A stretch of 35,104 nucleotides of DNA from Polytrichum commune (Eukaryota; Streptophyta; Polytrichopsida; Polytrichales; Polytrichaceae), in NCBI GenBank assembly GCA_950295325.1, contig OX485804.1, positions 59,386,429-59,421,532 on the forward strand. The letters run 5' to 3'. How positions within the stretch are numbered: the stretch's first letter is position 1; every line of letters starts with the position of its first letter. Positions 22,345-32,155 of this stretch are shown here, in pieces. A model generated the notes under the pieces. It had not been told where the DNA came from, ran no database searches, and saw nothing but the letters and a program-made list of their open reading frames with translations. Position numbers and translations under genes: made by a program.

Positions 22345-22975
22345 TGAAATGCGATTAGTATGAGATGATTAGCAAGTCCAAATGGAGGTCGTAGCCATTT
22401 TTCTCATCATTTTTGGAGCTCATATGAACATTTAATTCATCGTCAGAAGTGGAGATTCTTGTGCTCGCTAAATGGTCATATAGGTCCCCCCAAATTATGT
22501 GACCGTTGAGTTTGGAATGGTTATCAAATTTTGAGCGCGCAATCCAATCTCTTCAAAATACATGTCTTTTTGATATTCGTCCTTGGAGTCGCACCAAATC
22601 ACGTACCACTCACCACTCAAATATAGGTCTTGATTAAGATGAGTAACCAAATTAGGCATCTCTTCCTTACATGACAGTAAGGTAAACTGATGTTAATCCA
22701 ACACCCTCAAAATGTGGACACTTGTATTTGATTAAGTGGTGTATGGTTAGGTGTGGCTCTAAGAATGGGCATTAGAAATACATAATATGTTTAAAAGAGA
22801 TTGGATTATGTGCTTAAAATGTGTTCACCATTGCAGGTTTAATAGTCAACATGATTGAGGGACTTATATGACCATGGAATGAGCATTGTTATCTTCACTT
22901 TGATGACAAAAAAAAAGACATTTGTATGAGGTCTAGAAATTACGAGGGAAAATGGCTACGGCTACAATTTGGATC
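22345..22975. repeat. Large inverted repeat of the dispersed family (copies d and e)
   Basis: The left arm, about 22345-22640, and the right arm, about 22690-22975, are inverted copies of the extended ~300 bp repeat. Shared blocks in order include ATTAGcaagtCCAAATgg with CGTAGCCATTTT, atggtcatataggtCCC, an AATCCAATCTCTT core and the ccACACCactta-like end. The arms look about 65-70% identical, and the centre is only some 50 bp. It could be a foldback element or two independent insertions head to head. Confidence 0.6.
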
Positions 22976-23531
22976 TGCTAATCATCTTGCACTAATTGAG
23001 TTTTCGAATCCTATGAGAAGTGGGTGCAGAGAGAAGAGTATCTAAATAACCCATGTCTACATTCCAAACCATTCTCCGTGGCCCATCTGTCTCATATAGT
23101 TTGAAGCTCAAATGAATATCTTATTCAATATGACAATGAAGATTCTCAAGTTCATTAAATAGTCATATATCCCCCCCCCCCCCTAAAACACACACACACA
23201 CCCCCACTATTATATAGAGAAGAGAAGAAACTTCGATCCCCGGTAGGGGACCGACGTGAATGAAGTGTCTGTTCGTTCCACCCCTAGACCTATGTCCACG
23301 GGACATAGGAATAAAAGTAAATAACTACTTCCCCCTTTCAAGAGTAGACACTATAGTCACAAGTAACCAGTAACAAATAGAAACCAGTAGCAGATAGAAG
23401 CCAATAACAAATAGAAGGAATATAAATAAGGGTTAATTAATATAGGGTTTGTTTTGTGCGGAGTTTAGACGGCAGGCCATGAACTCATTGTTGTGTGGAG
23501 AGGACGTTTTTCGTATATAACTTTGGTACAA

Positions 23532-24513
23532 CTAGGGGGGGTCTTGTATTTGAGGTAGAGGTTGGTGATTTTCTAGTCTTCTTTTGTGGAGGAGGATGGA
23601 CATGGCGTATTGTATGGCAATGGTATTGATGTTTTTGAAGGTATTTCGGATAGATGGCATAAGTAGTTTAAATTTGTCTTCAAGTAGTTTCATTGATGGA
23701 ATGTGTGTTGCGGCTCTGGCGCCTGCTTTAATAACAATGAGTGGATCAATTTTCCGGCCTAGAGCAACAATGTTTTCTATCAGTGGTTTGTATTTGTTAG
23801 CTTTGGTTTCTAGTGTTTATGGTGGCCCCAATTTCCCTTTGTCCTGTGGGCATCGGGTAATTGGCATTACGAACGGACACTTTATTCACGCCGGCCCCTA
23901 CCCCAGGGACCGGAGTTTCTATCTATCTATCTGTTTATGGTGAAAATCTATCATTATAGTATGTGAATTCAACGAATTGTATGGTAAGTGTTTGGTCTAT
24001 ATTTGTGGGGGGTTCATTTTGGTATGGTAACCCTTTAACGAAAAGAATATCAGGTCTAAATGGAAAGTTACAATGGCATCTTTGGGTTCCACATGTGCAG
24101 GGTAATAGCCAGTTAGGGACGGTGTTTTCTTGGGGGTTGTTATTAAAGGTGCCATCGTTCATAAGAGTGTAGCATCGGGATTTTTTGGAAGAAATTAGTA
24201 ATTTTTTGATTTCCCATACTGCTTTGTTATGTCTTTTGACGTGTAGTGAGTGTATATATTGTTGCTTACATGTGAGTAGTACATGTAGCCATGTATCAGG
24301 TTCTTATGAATTACAGATAGGACAGGTGATGGTGGGGAATCTTTGTCTTCTAAAGAAGGTATGTTTTCTAGCTTGGCCCATGTAGGTTCCGGTGCGAAAT
24401 TTGATAAGGCATGATTTTTGCTTGTCCGTAATAGTAGGGTTATTCCAAAATTCATTGGAAAGTTCTTTGTCAATGTCTTCATTGCCTGTCCATTTACAAA
24501 TATTGGCACTGTT
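23532..24513 (-). pseudogene. LINE ORF2-like C-terminal region with CCHC finger, interrupted
   Basis: Read on the minus strand: WNNPTITDKQKSCLIKFRTG, then ARKHTFFRRQRF, then the zinc-finger segment CPICNS...DTWLHVLLTC (CxxC...H...C), then KRHNKAVWEIKKLL, NWLLPCTCGTQRCHCNF, and TIQFVEFTYYNDRFSP. After a SINE insertion it resumes ETKANKYKPLIENIV, KAGARAATHIPSMK, NTFKNINTIAIQYAMSI, ending QPLPQIQDPP and a stop at 23532. The order fits the region after the reverse transcriptase in LINE ORF2 proteins, and I recognise this C-terminal block from plant retroelement proteins, but not its clade. A TAA inside the finger (24304-24306) and a TAA at the SINE insertion site show it is dead. No catalytic motif is retained. 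Confidence 0.6.
23825..23931 (+). mobile_element. 5'-truncated SINE inserted in the LINE
   Basis: This is the last ~107 nt of the SINE family seen in full at 33900-34261: GTCCTGTGGGCATCGGGT, ATTACGAACGGACACTTTAT, TTCACGCCGGCCCC, GGGACCGGAGTTTC, then a TCTATCTATCTATC tail. It is flanked by an exact 11 bp target duplication, TGTTTATGGTG, at 23814-23824 and 23932-23942. Removing the insert and one duplicate rejoins the LINE coding sequence in register, although a stop codon is present there. Lacking its tRNA head, this copy has no promoter. Confidence 0.85.
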
Positions 24514-24689
24514 ATATACATACTATTGAGCCTAGAATGGTTGACATATTCCAAGCATGTAGTCCAATCTCATTTAAACATATGATGTCTTTTTTATGTC
24601 CATTGTTAGATCCACACCTAGCCCCACACCACTCAATTACAGTTGTATGATATATTAAAAAAAAATGACCATGAAAGGCCTACATATGC

Positions 24690-25630
24690 CTTAGTTCCCT
24701 TGGACCTCAATAGGAGACCATCTATTAAGGTCCAAGGGGGCTATAAAATCTCATTAAGGTTGGGTTGGGCATGTGTCCAATCTCAACTTGTATTGTCATC
24801 CAATGTTAAGATATTGGGGTGATGGCCTTGCTCTAAGATGATTTAGAATCTCTCAACATGGAGGGAATGACTAAAAAATTATCTTTGAGGTCAGTGAGAC
24901 TTGAGCAAGGATATTGGACATCCTCCCCTCTAGGCCTTGTAACCGTGGAGGAGATTGACAACATGGATTGGGGTGGGGGTGGGGGAGGATGAGGGTTATG
25001 ATCTCGGGGGGGGGGGGGGGGGGGGTCACTCGCCCTTGTGTTATGTAACCTCGTGCGTACAAAGGGTACTTTTATGGGGGCTAATTACCTCCTCATTTGG
25101 ATTTTATGGGACCCTCTAAGTAGGGGAAAAAACTGCTTCACCAAATATTCAACACCCTATAGGTAATTATAAAAGAAAACCTAGACTATTTCAAATGATG
25201 CTAAATTACTTATAAAATTTTAATTTACTTGTTTTGTATGAAGGCAAACTTAAAATTCCAATATGGCATGGCATATATCCACATTGCTATATATTGGTGA
25301 AAGAAGAGTCTATACATCATAACCCCAATCGTCCAATTTTTCATCCATTTTGCATGTATTATATGTGAATTTACTCATTCTATTTATTTATTTAATTCCT
25401 TTATTATTTTTGTCATATTAATTTCTTTCTACCTCAAACCTAAAGTGGGGGTTTTCCACTTATACTAAATTATATGTAATCACATGTTTCACAATTTAAG
25501 TAGCCTATGGTAGATCCAGAGTTTATATAATTTTTTTTGCAAATGAATAAAAAGCACCCTATAGTTGTTCTCACGTGGTTTCTTCTTTTTGGCCGGCCAC
25601 CCCCCCCTGAGATTATGCTATGATGCAGTG
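24690..25630. other. AT-rich intergenic DNA
   Basis: No gene is seen. A 20-base G run lies at 25006-25025 after a G-rich stretch from 24969. A short inverted pair (cttggacctcaataggag / ctattaaggtccaag) lies at about 24709-24737. The rest is AT-rich up to the copia element. Confidence 0.45.
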
Positions 25631-25851
25631 TGTTAAGACATGATGAATGTCATCCATTCACTCTCCGGTTCCATCCATGGCTTAGTAAGCATAGGACGAT
25701 AGCGATAAAGTAAAAGGATGTTAACTCTAGTTACACTATGTCTTAACTTGAGTTAACCAACTATATTTCATCACAATATAACCATAATGGAATAGAGCTC
25801 CAACTCATTCTTTTTGATGCTCATATTTGTGTTTATGCTTGTCTCTCAACA
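25631..25851 (+). repeat. 5' LTR of the copia element
   Basis: The repeat is 221 bp, TG...CA bounded, with a TATAACC motif near 25788. It differs from the 3' LTR at about six positions, for example GACAT/GACAA near the start and CTATG/CTATA in the middle. Confidence 0.93.
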
Positions 25852-25870
25852 CGTTATCAGCACGAAACTT
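25852..25870 (+). other. Probable primer-binding site
   Basis: Immediately after the 5' LTR, CGTTATCAGCACG resembles the tRNA-complementary primer-binding sequences of plant copia elements (TATCAG core, initiator-Met type). The following bases hold a short repeated CGAAACTTTAAGTTT motif (about 25862-25913), possibly the scar of the internal deletion. Confidence 0.5.
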
Positions 25871-25878
25871 TAAGTTTC

Positions 25879-26646
25879 GTGAAACTTAAAGGCAAACGAA
25901 ACTTTAAGTTTTGTGAGGGCCGGGCAGTTCTGATTCTGCCCGGGGGAACCCCCTTCATCTGTGAAAGGGCCATGTACGCCCCGGACGCCCCTCGGAGCCT
26001 GATCAGCTACCGAGACTTACGGGCTAATAACATCCACGTTTCCACTGCTGTGGAAAACGATGAAGAGGTACTTGAGCTTAGGCAAGGGCCGCGGCGCCTT
26101 GCCACCGCACACGTGGCAGCCAACGGCCTATATGAGCTTTGCATCATGCAAGGTAGCCCCCCTTCCAAAGGTGAGGAAGAGGTTGGTGAACAGCGACACG
26201 AGTGTCACCCACGCCTACCCCTGGGGGGTGCCCAAGCATCTTTTCTAGCCGCCAGCTCCAAAGCCAACATTTGGCATCGCCGGTTGGGGCACCCCGGGAC
26301 GACCATGATGCGGAAAATGATTCCCATCTTAACTGGTTATGACCTATGTACGAGTGATGCGGAACGCGTTGAGGAGTGCGCAACGTGCATTTAAGGGAAG
26401 CTCATCATGCAGCCATCACGGTGGAAGCTCCCGACTGAAATGCCAGTACCATTGTATCGTTTCCACAGCGATTGGTGTGGCCCCATCACTCCCTAGTCAT
26501 GTCAGTTCAAGTACTTCTTTATATTCGTTGATGCTTCAGGTAGACACGCTGAGGTGTCACTTCTTACAACCCGTAACATGGTATTCCCCAAGACTTTAGC
26601 CATGATCCTTAGGTTCCGCAACCACTTCCCTGACACCAGATTTGTT
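25879..26646 (+). pseudogene. Copia pol, protease tail / GAG-pre-integrase / integrase N-part
   Basis: One frame contains sequence typical of the end of the copia protease (AMYAPDAPRSLISYRDLRA, IHVSTA) and the gag-pre-integrase zinc domain (WHRRLGHPG ... CATCI). A stop (26392-26394) sits where a Lys codon is expected. The same frame continues to the start of the integrase core (FHSDWCGPI), hits another stop (about 26493-26495), and goes on through FKYFFIFVDASGRHAEV and TRFVFLE, where the frame is lost. The first Asp of the D-D-E triad lies in HSDWCGP. The protease DSG motif is missing with gag. Confidence 0.8.
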
Positions 26647-27170
26647 TTCTTAGAATAGACAATGCCATGGAATTTAGATCACATGCATTCGAAGACTTTT
26701 GTACAGCCTCAGAAATAGAACTCACTTATTCAGTGCCTTATGAATATGCCCAGAATGACCTAGCTGAAGCATACATCAAGAAAATACAACTTATAGTACG
26801 CCCTCTCCTCTTTCATGCTAATCTTTCTCATACTCTTTGGGGTCATGCCGTGTTGCATGCAGCAGTCCTTCTTAGACTTAGACCCACATTACTGCACACA
26901 CAGTCTCCGTTAGAACTCAGCTCCGGTAGAACCCCTCACATAGCCCACTTGCGCACCTTCGGATGCGAAGTATGGGTTCCAGTCTCAGATCCCAAAAATC
27001 ACACTATGACACCCCATAGAATTCGAGGAATCTACCTTGGTTATGACTCTCCTAACATAATCCGTTACAAACTACCCCAAAGTGACGATATTTACAAAGC
27101 TAAATTTCAAAATTATAAGTTCATAGAAAACAATTTCCCGGCTTTCAAACTAAAACCGATCAAAGCCTGA
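26647..27170 (+). pseudogene. Copia integrase core and C-terminal part
   Basis: After a frameshift the integrase resumes with RIDNAMEFRSHAFEDFC (second catalytic Asp). It continues VPYEYAQNDLAEAYIKKIQ, where the usual QNGLAE motif has become QNDLAE with the catalytic Glu kept. It then runs through WGHAVLHAAVLLRLRPT and the copia-specific IAHLRTFGCEVWVPV, RIRGIYLGYDSPNIIRY region. The frame ends at 27170, where homology passes to another frame for the linker before the reverse transcriptase. Confidence 0.85.
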
Positions 27171-29062
27171 ATTTTAAGGACTTAGAAACGCTCACTCTTA
27201 ACCCAGATCCTCGCACAGCATTAGCAGACTCAGAAGTTAGAAAACTCCTCCATCTCCAGCACCTTGCTGAGAACATTCCCGATGGTTTCCACTCGGGACC
27301 ACGCATAGTTAGGAGCCCCGTTCCTGGCTCTAGCAACCCTGTTCCAGCAGCTTCAGTCAAGAAACGAAAGCTTAATGCCACCTCGCAAACCCGAACCCGT
27401 GCCTCCATGCACACCCACTGCAACCCGTATGATCAGCATAGTCAACCTTTTGATACCCCGTGGGATGACTTAGAGTCATATCTCATCAACCCTGATGTAG
27501 ATCCTATGACACTCCACCAAGCCAAGAAGAATGTAGACTGGCCACAATGGGAAAAAGCCTTATAGGCCGAGTACCAATCACTTAGAAAACGAGGTGTCTT
27601 TGGACCTTTTGTCACCGATCTCATCACCAAACCGATAGGATACAAACCGATCTTCACTCGTAAGCGAGACGAGCATGGTAACATTCTTAGATTCAAAGTG
27701 AGATTAGTAGCTCAAGGTTACATACAAAAACCCGGGATAGATTTTGAACAAACATATTCCCATGTTATGGATAGCACATCCTACCGTTACCTCCTAAATC
27801 TAGCAGTCCAAATGGCATTAGAAACACGTCTCCTTGATGTAGTCACAGTCTATCTCTACGGTGACCTTGATGCCCAACTTCACATCAAACCTCCTCCAGA
27901 TTTCCTACCAAACACTACACCCGCACAGCCTGGGCGCTTCTCCGGATTGAGAATATGCAAAGCATTTTATGGCCTAAAACAAGCAGGCCGGACATGGTAC
28001 CATCATCTCAAGTCCTTCTTGATTTCTCATGGGTTCCAAACTCACCCTGCCCTACCTTGTGTCTTCCTCCTCAAAGACACCACCGATTTTGTCATCCTCG
28101 TAGTCTATGTCGATGACTTAGACTCTATTGGTACCCCAACTTTGAGTAAGCATGTGGAAAATTTACTAACCAAACACTTTGAAATGAAAGTGTTGGGACG
28201 CACATCCTATTGTCTTGGATTACAAATTAAACATTATGCAGATGGGAGTTTATTACTTCATCAACAAACATATGTGAAAAAGTTACTCCGCACATTCAAC
28301 ATGGACAACGCCAACGCGCTTTCAGCTCCCATGATTGGCAAGACTCGCACTGAAGATGATCCCTACCGGCTAGCAAATGATGACGAGGAGGAGATCGACA
28401 AGCCGCAGTAATTAGCCGCAGTTGGAGCTCTACTATACCTTGCCACGAATACCCGGCCGGTCATCTCATTCGCCGTCAGTGTCCTCGCGCGTCACAGTCA
28501 AAAACCAACCTCCCGGCATTGGCAGGGCGTCAAGCATCTCCTACGCTACCTTCGCGGCACGGAGGATCTCGGCCTACACTTTCGCAAGAATACTTCCAGT
28601 GACATCATTGGCTATGTAGACTCTGGCTTCAAGACAGACCCCGTTTCAGGTAAGTTTCAAACCGGCTATATTTTCATAAAAAATGGCGCACCGATCTCAT
28701 GGCGTTCCACTAAGCAGACCGTGACAGCTACGTCCACAAATCATGCTGAATTACTCTCATTCCACGAGGCCTCCCGTGAAGCCGTTTGGCTACACACTAT
28801 GCAACAGGCCATCATTCAAATGAGTGGTCTTCCATTGATGGACAAACCCACGACCATATTTGAAGACAACGCGGCCTGCATTGAGCAATTTTCCTCCGGA
28901 TTCATCAAAGCCGACCGTGTCAAACACATCAGTCCTCACCTCTTCGGCTATATTCAAGACCTCATGGAGACCAAACAGATCGAGGTTAAGAAGATTGCAT
29001 CAGCAGACAACATCGCCGACGTCCTCACCAAGGTACTACCAGCCCTCAGCACCGCAAACTAA
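27167..29062 (+). pseudogene. Copia reverse transcriptase and RNase H
   Basis: A single frame runs from the integrase linker through the reverse transcriptase (RLVAQGYIQKPGIDFEQTYS, LDVVTVYLYGDL, ICKAFYGLKQAGRTWY, the YVDDL catalytic motif near 28110, then LGLQIKHYADGSLLLHQ) to RNase H. RNase H residues are visible in GYVDSGF, NHAELLSFHEASREAVWL, IFEDNAACI and RVKHISPHLF. Two in-frame stops interrupt it: TAG at 27563-27565 (before AEYQSL) and TAA at 28409-28411 (before LAAVGALLYLA). The metal-binding residues appear intact, so only a few point mutations separate this part from an open frame. Confidence 0.9.
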
Positions 29063-29181
29063 TCATTGCGGCTGGTATGAGGACCTTTACTGAACTAGAG
29101 TGAATTAGATGGCGAACGATGACTTTTTTCTTTTTCCTTCACAACATCATGAAGGTTTTTTAACGAGGAAGATCATCGTTC

Positions 29182-29190
29182 GAGGAGGAG
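29182..29190 (+). other. Polypurine tract
   Basis: GAGGAGGAG lies directly before the 3' LTR, the expected position for the plus-strand primer of an LTR retrotransposon. Confidence 0.65.
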
Positions 29191-29411
29191 TGTTAAGACA
29201 AGATGAATGTCATCCATTCACTCTCCGGTTCCATCCATGGCTTAGTAAGCATAGGACGATAGCGATAAAGTAAAAGGATGTTAACTCTAGTTACACTATA
29301 TCTTAACTTGAGTTAACCAACTATATTTCATCATTATATAACCATAATGGAATAGAGCTCCGACTCATTCTTTTTTATGCTCATATTTGTGTTTATGCTT
29401 GTCTCTCAACA
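29191..29411 (+). repeat. 3' LTR of the copia element
   Basis: The repeat is 221 bp, TG...CA bounded, the same length as the 5' LTR and about 97% identical. It is followed by CAATG, the likely target duplication. Confidence 0.93.
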
Positions 29412-29526
29412 CAATGATCCTCCTCCCCAATCCATGAACACAGTCTCATACGCAAAATGCTTATGAGCCTTGAAAGCTTATAAGGTGCCTCCACCTACTA
29501 CCAACATTCAACCTACTACCAATACT

Positions 29527-29694
29527 GAACCTACGACCAACCACATGAATGGGAGGGCTGCATATTGAAATACGAATCTTGTACATTCAAGGATCCCTCA
29601 TTCATGACAACTCTCATGTATGAGAGATCCTTGGATGTCCTATATTTGCATCTCAAAATGAAGCTCCCACTTTCATTTGAGTGGCCGTAGGTTT
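29527..29694. repeat. Hairpin of pre-miRNA size
   Basis: The two ~80 nt arms (29527-29606 and 29615-29694) are imperfect inverted copies with an 8 nt loop. Paired blocks include AACCTACG, GGGAG, CATaTTGAaAT, ACATtCAAGGATC and CTCATtCATG. Pairing looks like about 75%, with mismatches spread along the stem, as in many plant miRNA precursors and some MITEs. It starts 115 bp after the 3' LTR. Confidence 0.6.
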
Positions 29695-29916
29695 GGTGTT
29701 GGTGTTGGTTTTGAGGTACCTTAAATCATGTCCATTGTTGCCACGTCATGGACTTGCAAGAAGATTTTATGTACTATTGTTTTCCCTCTTTAGTATGACA
29801 CGTTTGGGAAACACAAAAAAATCGTATTATCAAGTGTCGTCTTCTCATTAATATGGCAAATGGCATAAAGTTGTTGTATTATCGAGGGAACGTGAAAATA
29901 TAAGTAATATGAACTT

Positions 29917-29949
<33 letters not shown>

Positions 29950-30690
29950 ACGAGTTTAAACAATATTGATGGTATGAAATAAAAACTTCTAACTCCAAAC
30001 AAATACAAATATTTTCATGAACTCTTGAAATAAGAGTCCAACGATCTCTGGTATTGCCTACCCAAGTTAGCAACTGTCATCTTATCTAAATTCCCTACTA
30101 CCTTTTGAAAACTAATAATTTCATTAACACCAAAATATAAAGAGTTCTATGATAAGAAACTAGACAACAATGATGCATGGCATTTAGCAACATACTAGGC
30201 ATGAGGCCACTCTAACCCTAACCATGTCCATTTTGCACTAGTAACCCTAATTCTCATTAAGTCCCTAATGATAAGTGAAGTTCCCAAATAATTCCCAAGT
30301 GAAAATGGATGTATTTTAGATGTACATAACATAGATGAAAGAAATTTTAGCATTAAGTACCTTTTAATATGACAAAACACAGATTCTAAATGTCGCATTA
30401 TCAAGTGTCGTAGTCGTATAAAAGAGGGAGTTTTGGACTAAAAAGTTTGGTCGCGCAAAAATAAATGTGTCGTAATATCGAGGGTGTCGTATTAGCCAGC
30501 TTAGACTGTAGCTCCTCAATTAACCAAGAATAGGAACCGACCACTGGTTAAGAATAAACTTGGACTAACTCTGAGTCTCTGGGCATGTGTTAACTTAGAT
30601 GGTCGGCCGATCACTTTGGGTGATTCTCTTCCTAAGATTTTGCAAATTTCATCAGTTGTATAAGCTCTCATGTATGACATAGCCCTAATG
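29695..30690. other. AT-rich intergenic DNA with (CA)n microsatellite
   Basis: No gene is seen. A CA dinucleotide run of about 30 bases lies at 29920-29949. A tatcaagtgtcgt motif occurs at about 29828 and 30400, suggesting short remnants of one repeat. Confidence 0.4.
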
Positions 30691-30699
30691 CATATGTGC

Positions 30700-31110
30700 C
30701 TCCGCCATGGACTCATTTGCAGGAAGACATATGCAGCTCCTCACTCAAACAATAATTTTACAAAGAAGGAATCGATCGATCAGCATACGTTGAATTTCTC
30801 CACCATGGATTGTAGAAGAATTCATGTAGCTCCTCTCATAACCCTTGATTTTACAAATAACACTGCTGTCTCGGCCATGGACTTGCACAGAGGAATTTAT
30901 TATAGCTCCTCACTGAACCCACAATGATTTCACGAATCAGAATTCAGTCATGGAGATGCCTCTGCCATCAACTTGTAGGAAGAATAAAATGTAGCTCCAC
31001 ACTTAACCCAGATATAACAAATAAGAAATCAAGCCATGCAGCTTGCCTCCACCATAGACCTGTAGGAAAGAATTATGTAGCTCCTCAGAGTTTAGACAGT
31101 TTGAATACTT
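30700..31110 (+). repeat. Degenerate minisatellite, about five 76-93 bp units
   Basis: Each unit carries a CGCCATGGACTTG-like block, a GGAAGAATT-like block, then TGTAGCTCCTCAC with AACCC and ACAAATAAGAAATC. The AGCTCC anchors fall at about 30735, 30828, 30904, 30992 and 31078. A further partial unit (tttTACGAATAAGAAATCAG) lies at about 31211-31235, and a single anchor sits upstream near 30511. Short frames across it are incidental. Confidence 0.65.
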
Positions 31111-31564
31111 AGGGATCACACTTCATGATCATGTAGGCGAACTGTACAGAAAAACTTATCACAAAAGCTCTTAAGTAATGGACATCTTGGGCGTTCAAGG
31201 CTTAACCCAAAGTTTTACGAATAAGAAATCAGTCATACCACTCAAGAAGTCGTGAGCGAGATGGTGGTAGGAGGAGGTTAGGAGAGGTTGGTGAGGAGTG
31301 GAGATGGGGAAAGGTGTATAAATTTACACACACAAGGCGGAATCCGAGAGGCACGAACATGTTGGTGGTGTCACCCATAGCTGACTTATTTGACGGTTCC
31401 TCACCAACCTCCAATTGGAAATCTCATGCATGGAAGGACCGTCCTGGAGGAGTAAAGCAAATTAGGGCAAAAACGAAGTCAATATCACAGACCTTTTCAT
31501 TCGAATGTATCACCACGTACCGACTTCAATGCCTACCAGACATGACACCGTTGCATGCAATTTT

Positions 31565-32100
31565 GATCTTCTGTTTCTACATGTTATAGTTGCAAGATTC
31601 AAAAGGGTTGCATTACAAGCCGAATCAGTGTTGAAGGAATCATCAGCTAAATGTTGAGTTAGGAAAGAAAAGATGGGTTTACCTGGAGGGGTAGGTCTGC
31701 GACACTACCGCATCAGCAACGCTAATTAAATTAACGTTGCTCATGCCTTGCACTCTGAGATGAAGTCCTCGTGATCTCCGACCCTACCGGCGACCAATGG
31801 AGTATCAAACCTCTGTGCTACGAATCACGGCGGTGGATGTAATGCAAACGTCGAAAATTCGTATCTCAACACTGATTTCACATTGATTCAATCACCTCAA
31901 AACTACGCCATCCGAACATGATCGATAGGGTTGCGATTCTTATCTTCTGTTTCTACATTTTAGAGTTGCAAGATTGAAAAGGTTGCATTCTGAGTTATAT
32001 CAACGTCGAATGAATCGTCAGCTAAATGTTGAGTCGACTCGTCAACATTAAACGCTGCTCACTTGCACTTTGAGATGAAGTGATCACGACATGCCAAGAA
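31565..32100 (+). repeat. Tandem duplication (31565-31790 and 31943-32100)
   Basis: Both copies contain CTTCTGTTTCTACAT, AGTTGCAAGATT, GGTTGCATT, AATC(A/G)TCAGCTAAATGTTGAGT and TTGCACT(C/T)TGAGATGAAGT in the same order. The copies are about 375 bp apart and diverged by indels. A small hairpin AGCAACGCTAATT / AATTAACGTTGCT lies in the first copy at about 31716-31741. Confidence 0.6.
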
Positions 32101-32155
32101 ACACTAATCCTCCTACCTGGTAGTCATGAAGAGCTAGGAGCACGCCCACCAATGC

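Larger units (their letters stand above)
23212..24521 (-). mobile_element. 5'-truncated LINE (non-LTR retrotransposon)
   Basis: The minus strand keeps only the 3' part of a LINE: the C-terminal coding region after the reverse-transcriptase domain (23532-24513) and a ~320 nt 3' untranslated region. The flanks carry ACTATT at 23206-23211 and 24522-24527 on the plus strand, a possible 6 bp target duplication. Severe 5' truncation is usual for LINE copies. The 3' UTR contains three 17 bp tandem units (23366-23416) and ends in a tail homologous to the SINEs of this window. A SINE fragment (23825-23931) is inserted within the coding part. Confidence 0.65.
23080..24680 (+). repeat. Third copy of the extended dispersed repeat, split by the LINE
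   Basis: Positions 23080-23180 match the first half of the extended repeat (gctcaaatgaat, agattct, aaatAGTCATATAtcccc). Positions 24528-24680 match the second half (TTGAGcctAGAATGGTT, then AGTCCAATCTCATTTAAACA, then ATCCACACCTAgccccACACCACTCAA). The halves join in register if the LINE between them is removed, which shows that the repeat is older than the LINE insertion. A 13-base C run and a CA microsatellite (23171-23205) lie at the left junction. Confidence 0.6.
25631..29411 (+). mobile_element. Ty1/copia LTR retrotransposon, gag-less and broken
   Basis: Two 221 bp direct LTRs (25631-25851, 29191-29411), both starting TGTTAAGACA and ending TCTCTCAACA, bound a 3339 bp interior. The domain order protease remnant, integrase, reverse transcriptase, RNase H identifies the copia superfamily. 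Gag and the protease active site are absent: conserved pol sequence starts only ~30 bp after the 5' LTR. Several stops and frameshifts break pol. The flanks CAGTG (25626-25630) and CAATG (29412-29416) are a likely 5 bp target duplication with one substitution. The LTRs differ at six sites by my count (about 97% identity), so the insertion is fairly recent compared with the damage in pol. Confidence 0.92.

Noticed and set aside
23212-23931. Reading the region as one DNA transposon with ~90 bp terminal inverted repeats
   Set aside because: The two ends are inverted relatives, but the right one is bracketed by its own 11 bp duplication as a SINE insertion and the left one is continuous with the LINE 3' UTR. 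A SINE/LINE shared tail explains both better.
24195-24554. 119-codon minus-strand frame over the LINE
   Set aside because: It is a shadow frame. The frame shifted by one gives the LINE zinc-finger and conserved C-terminal motifs.
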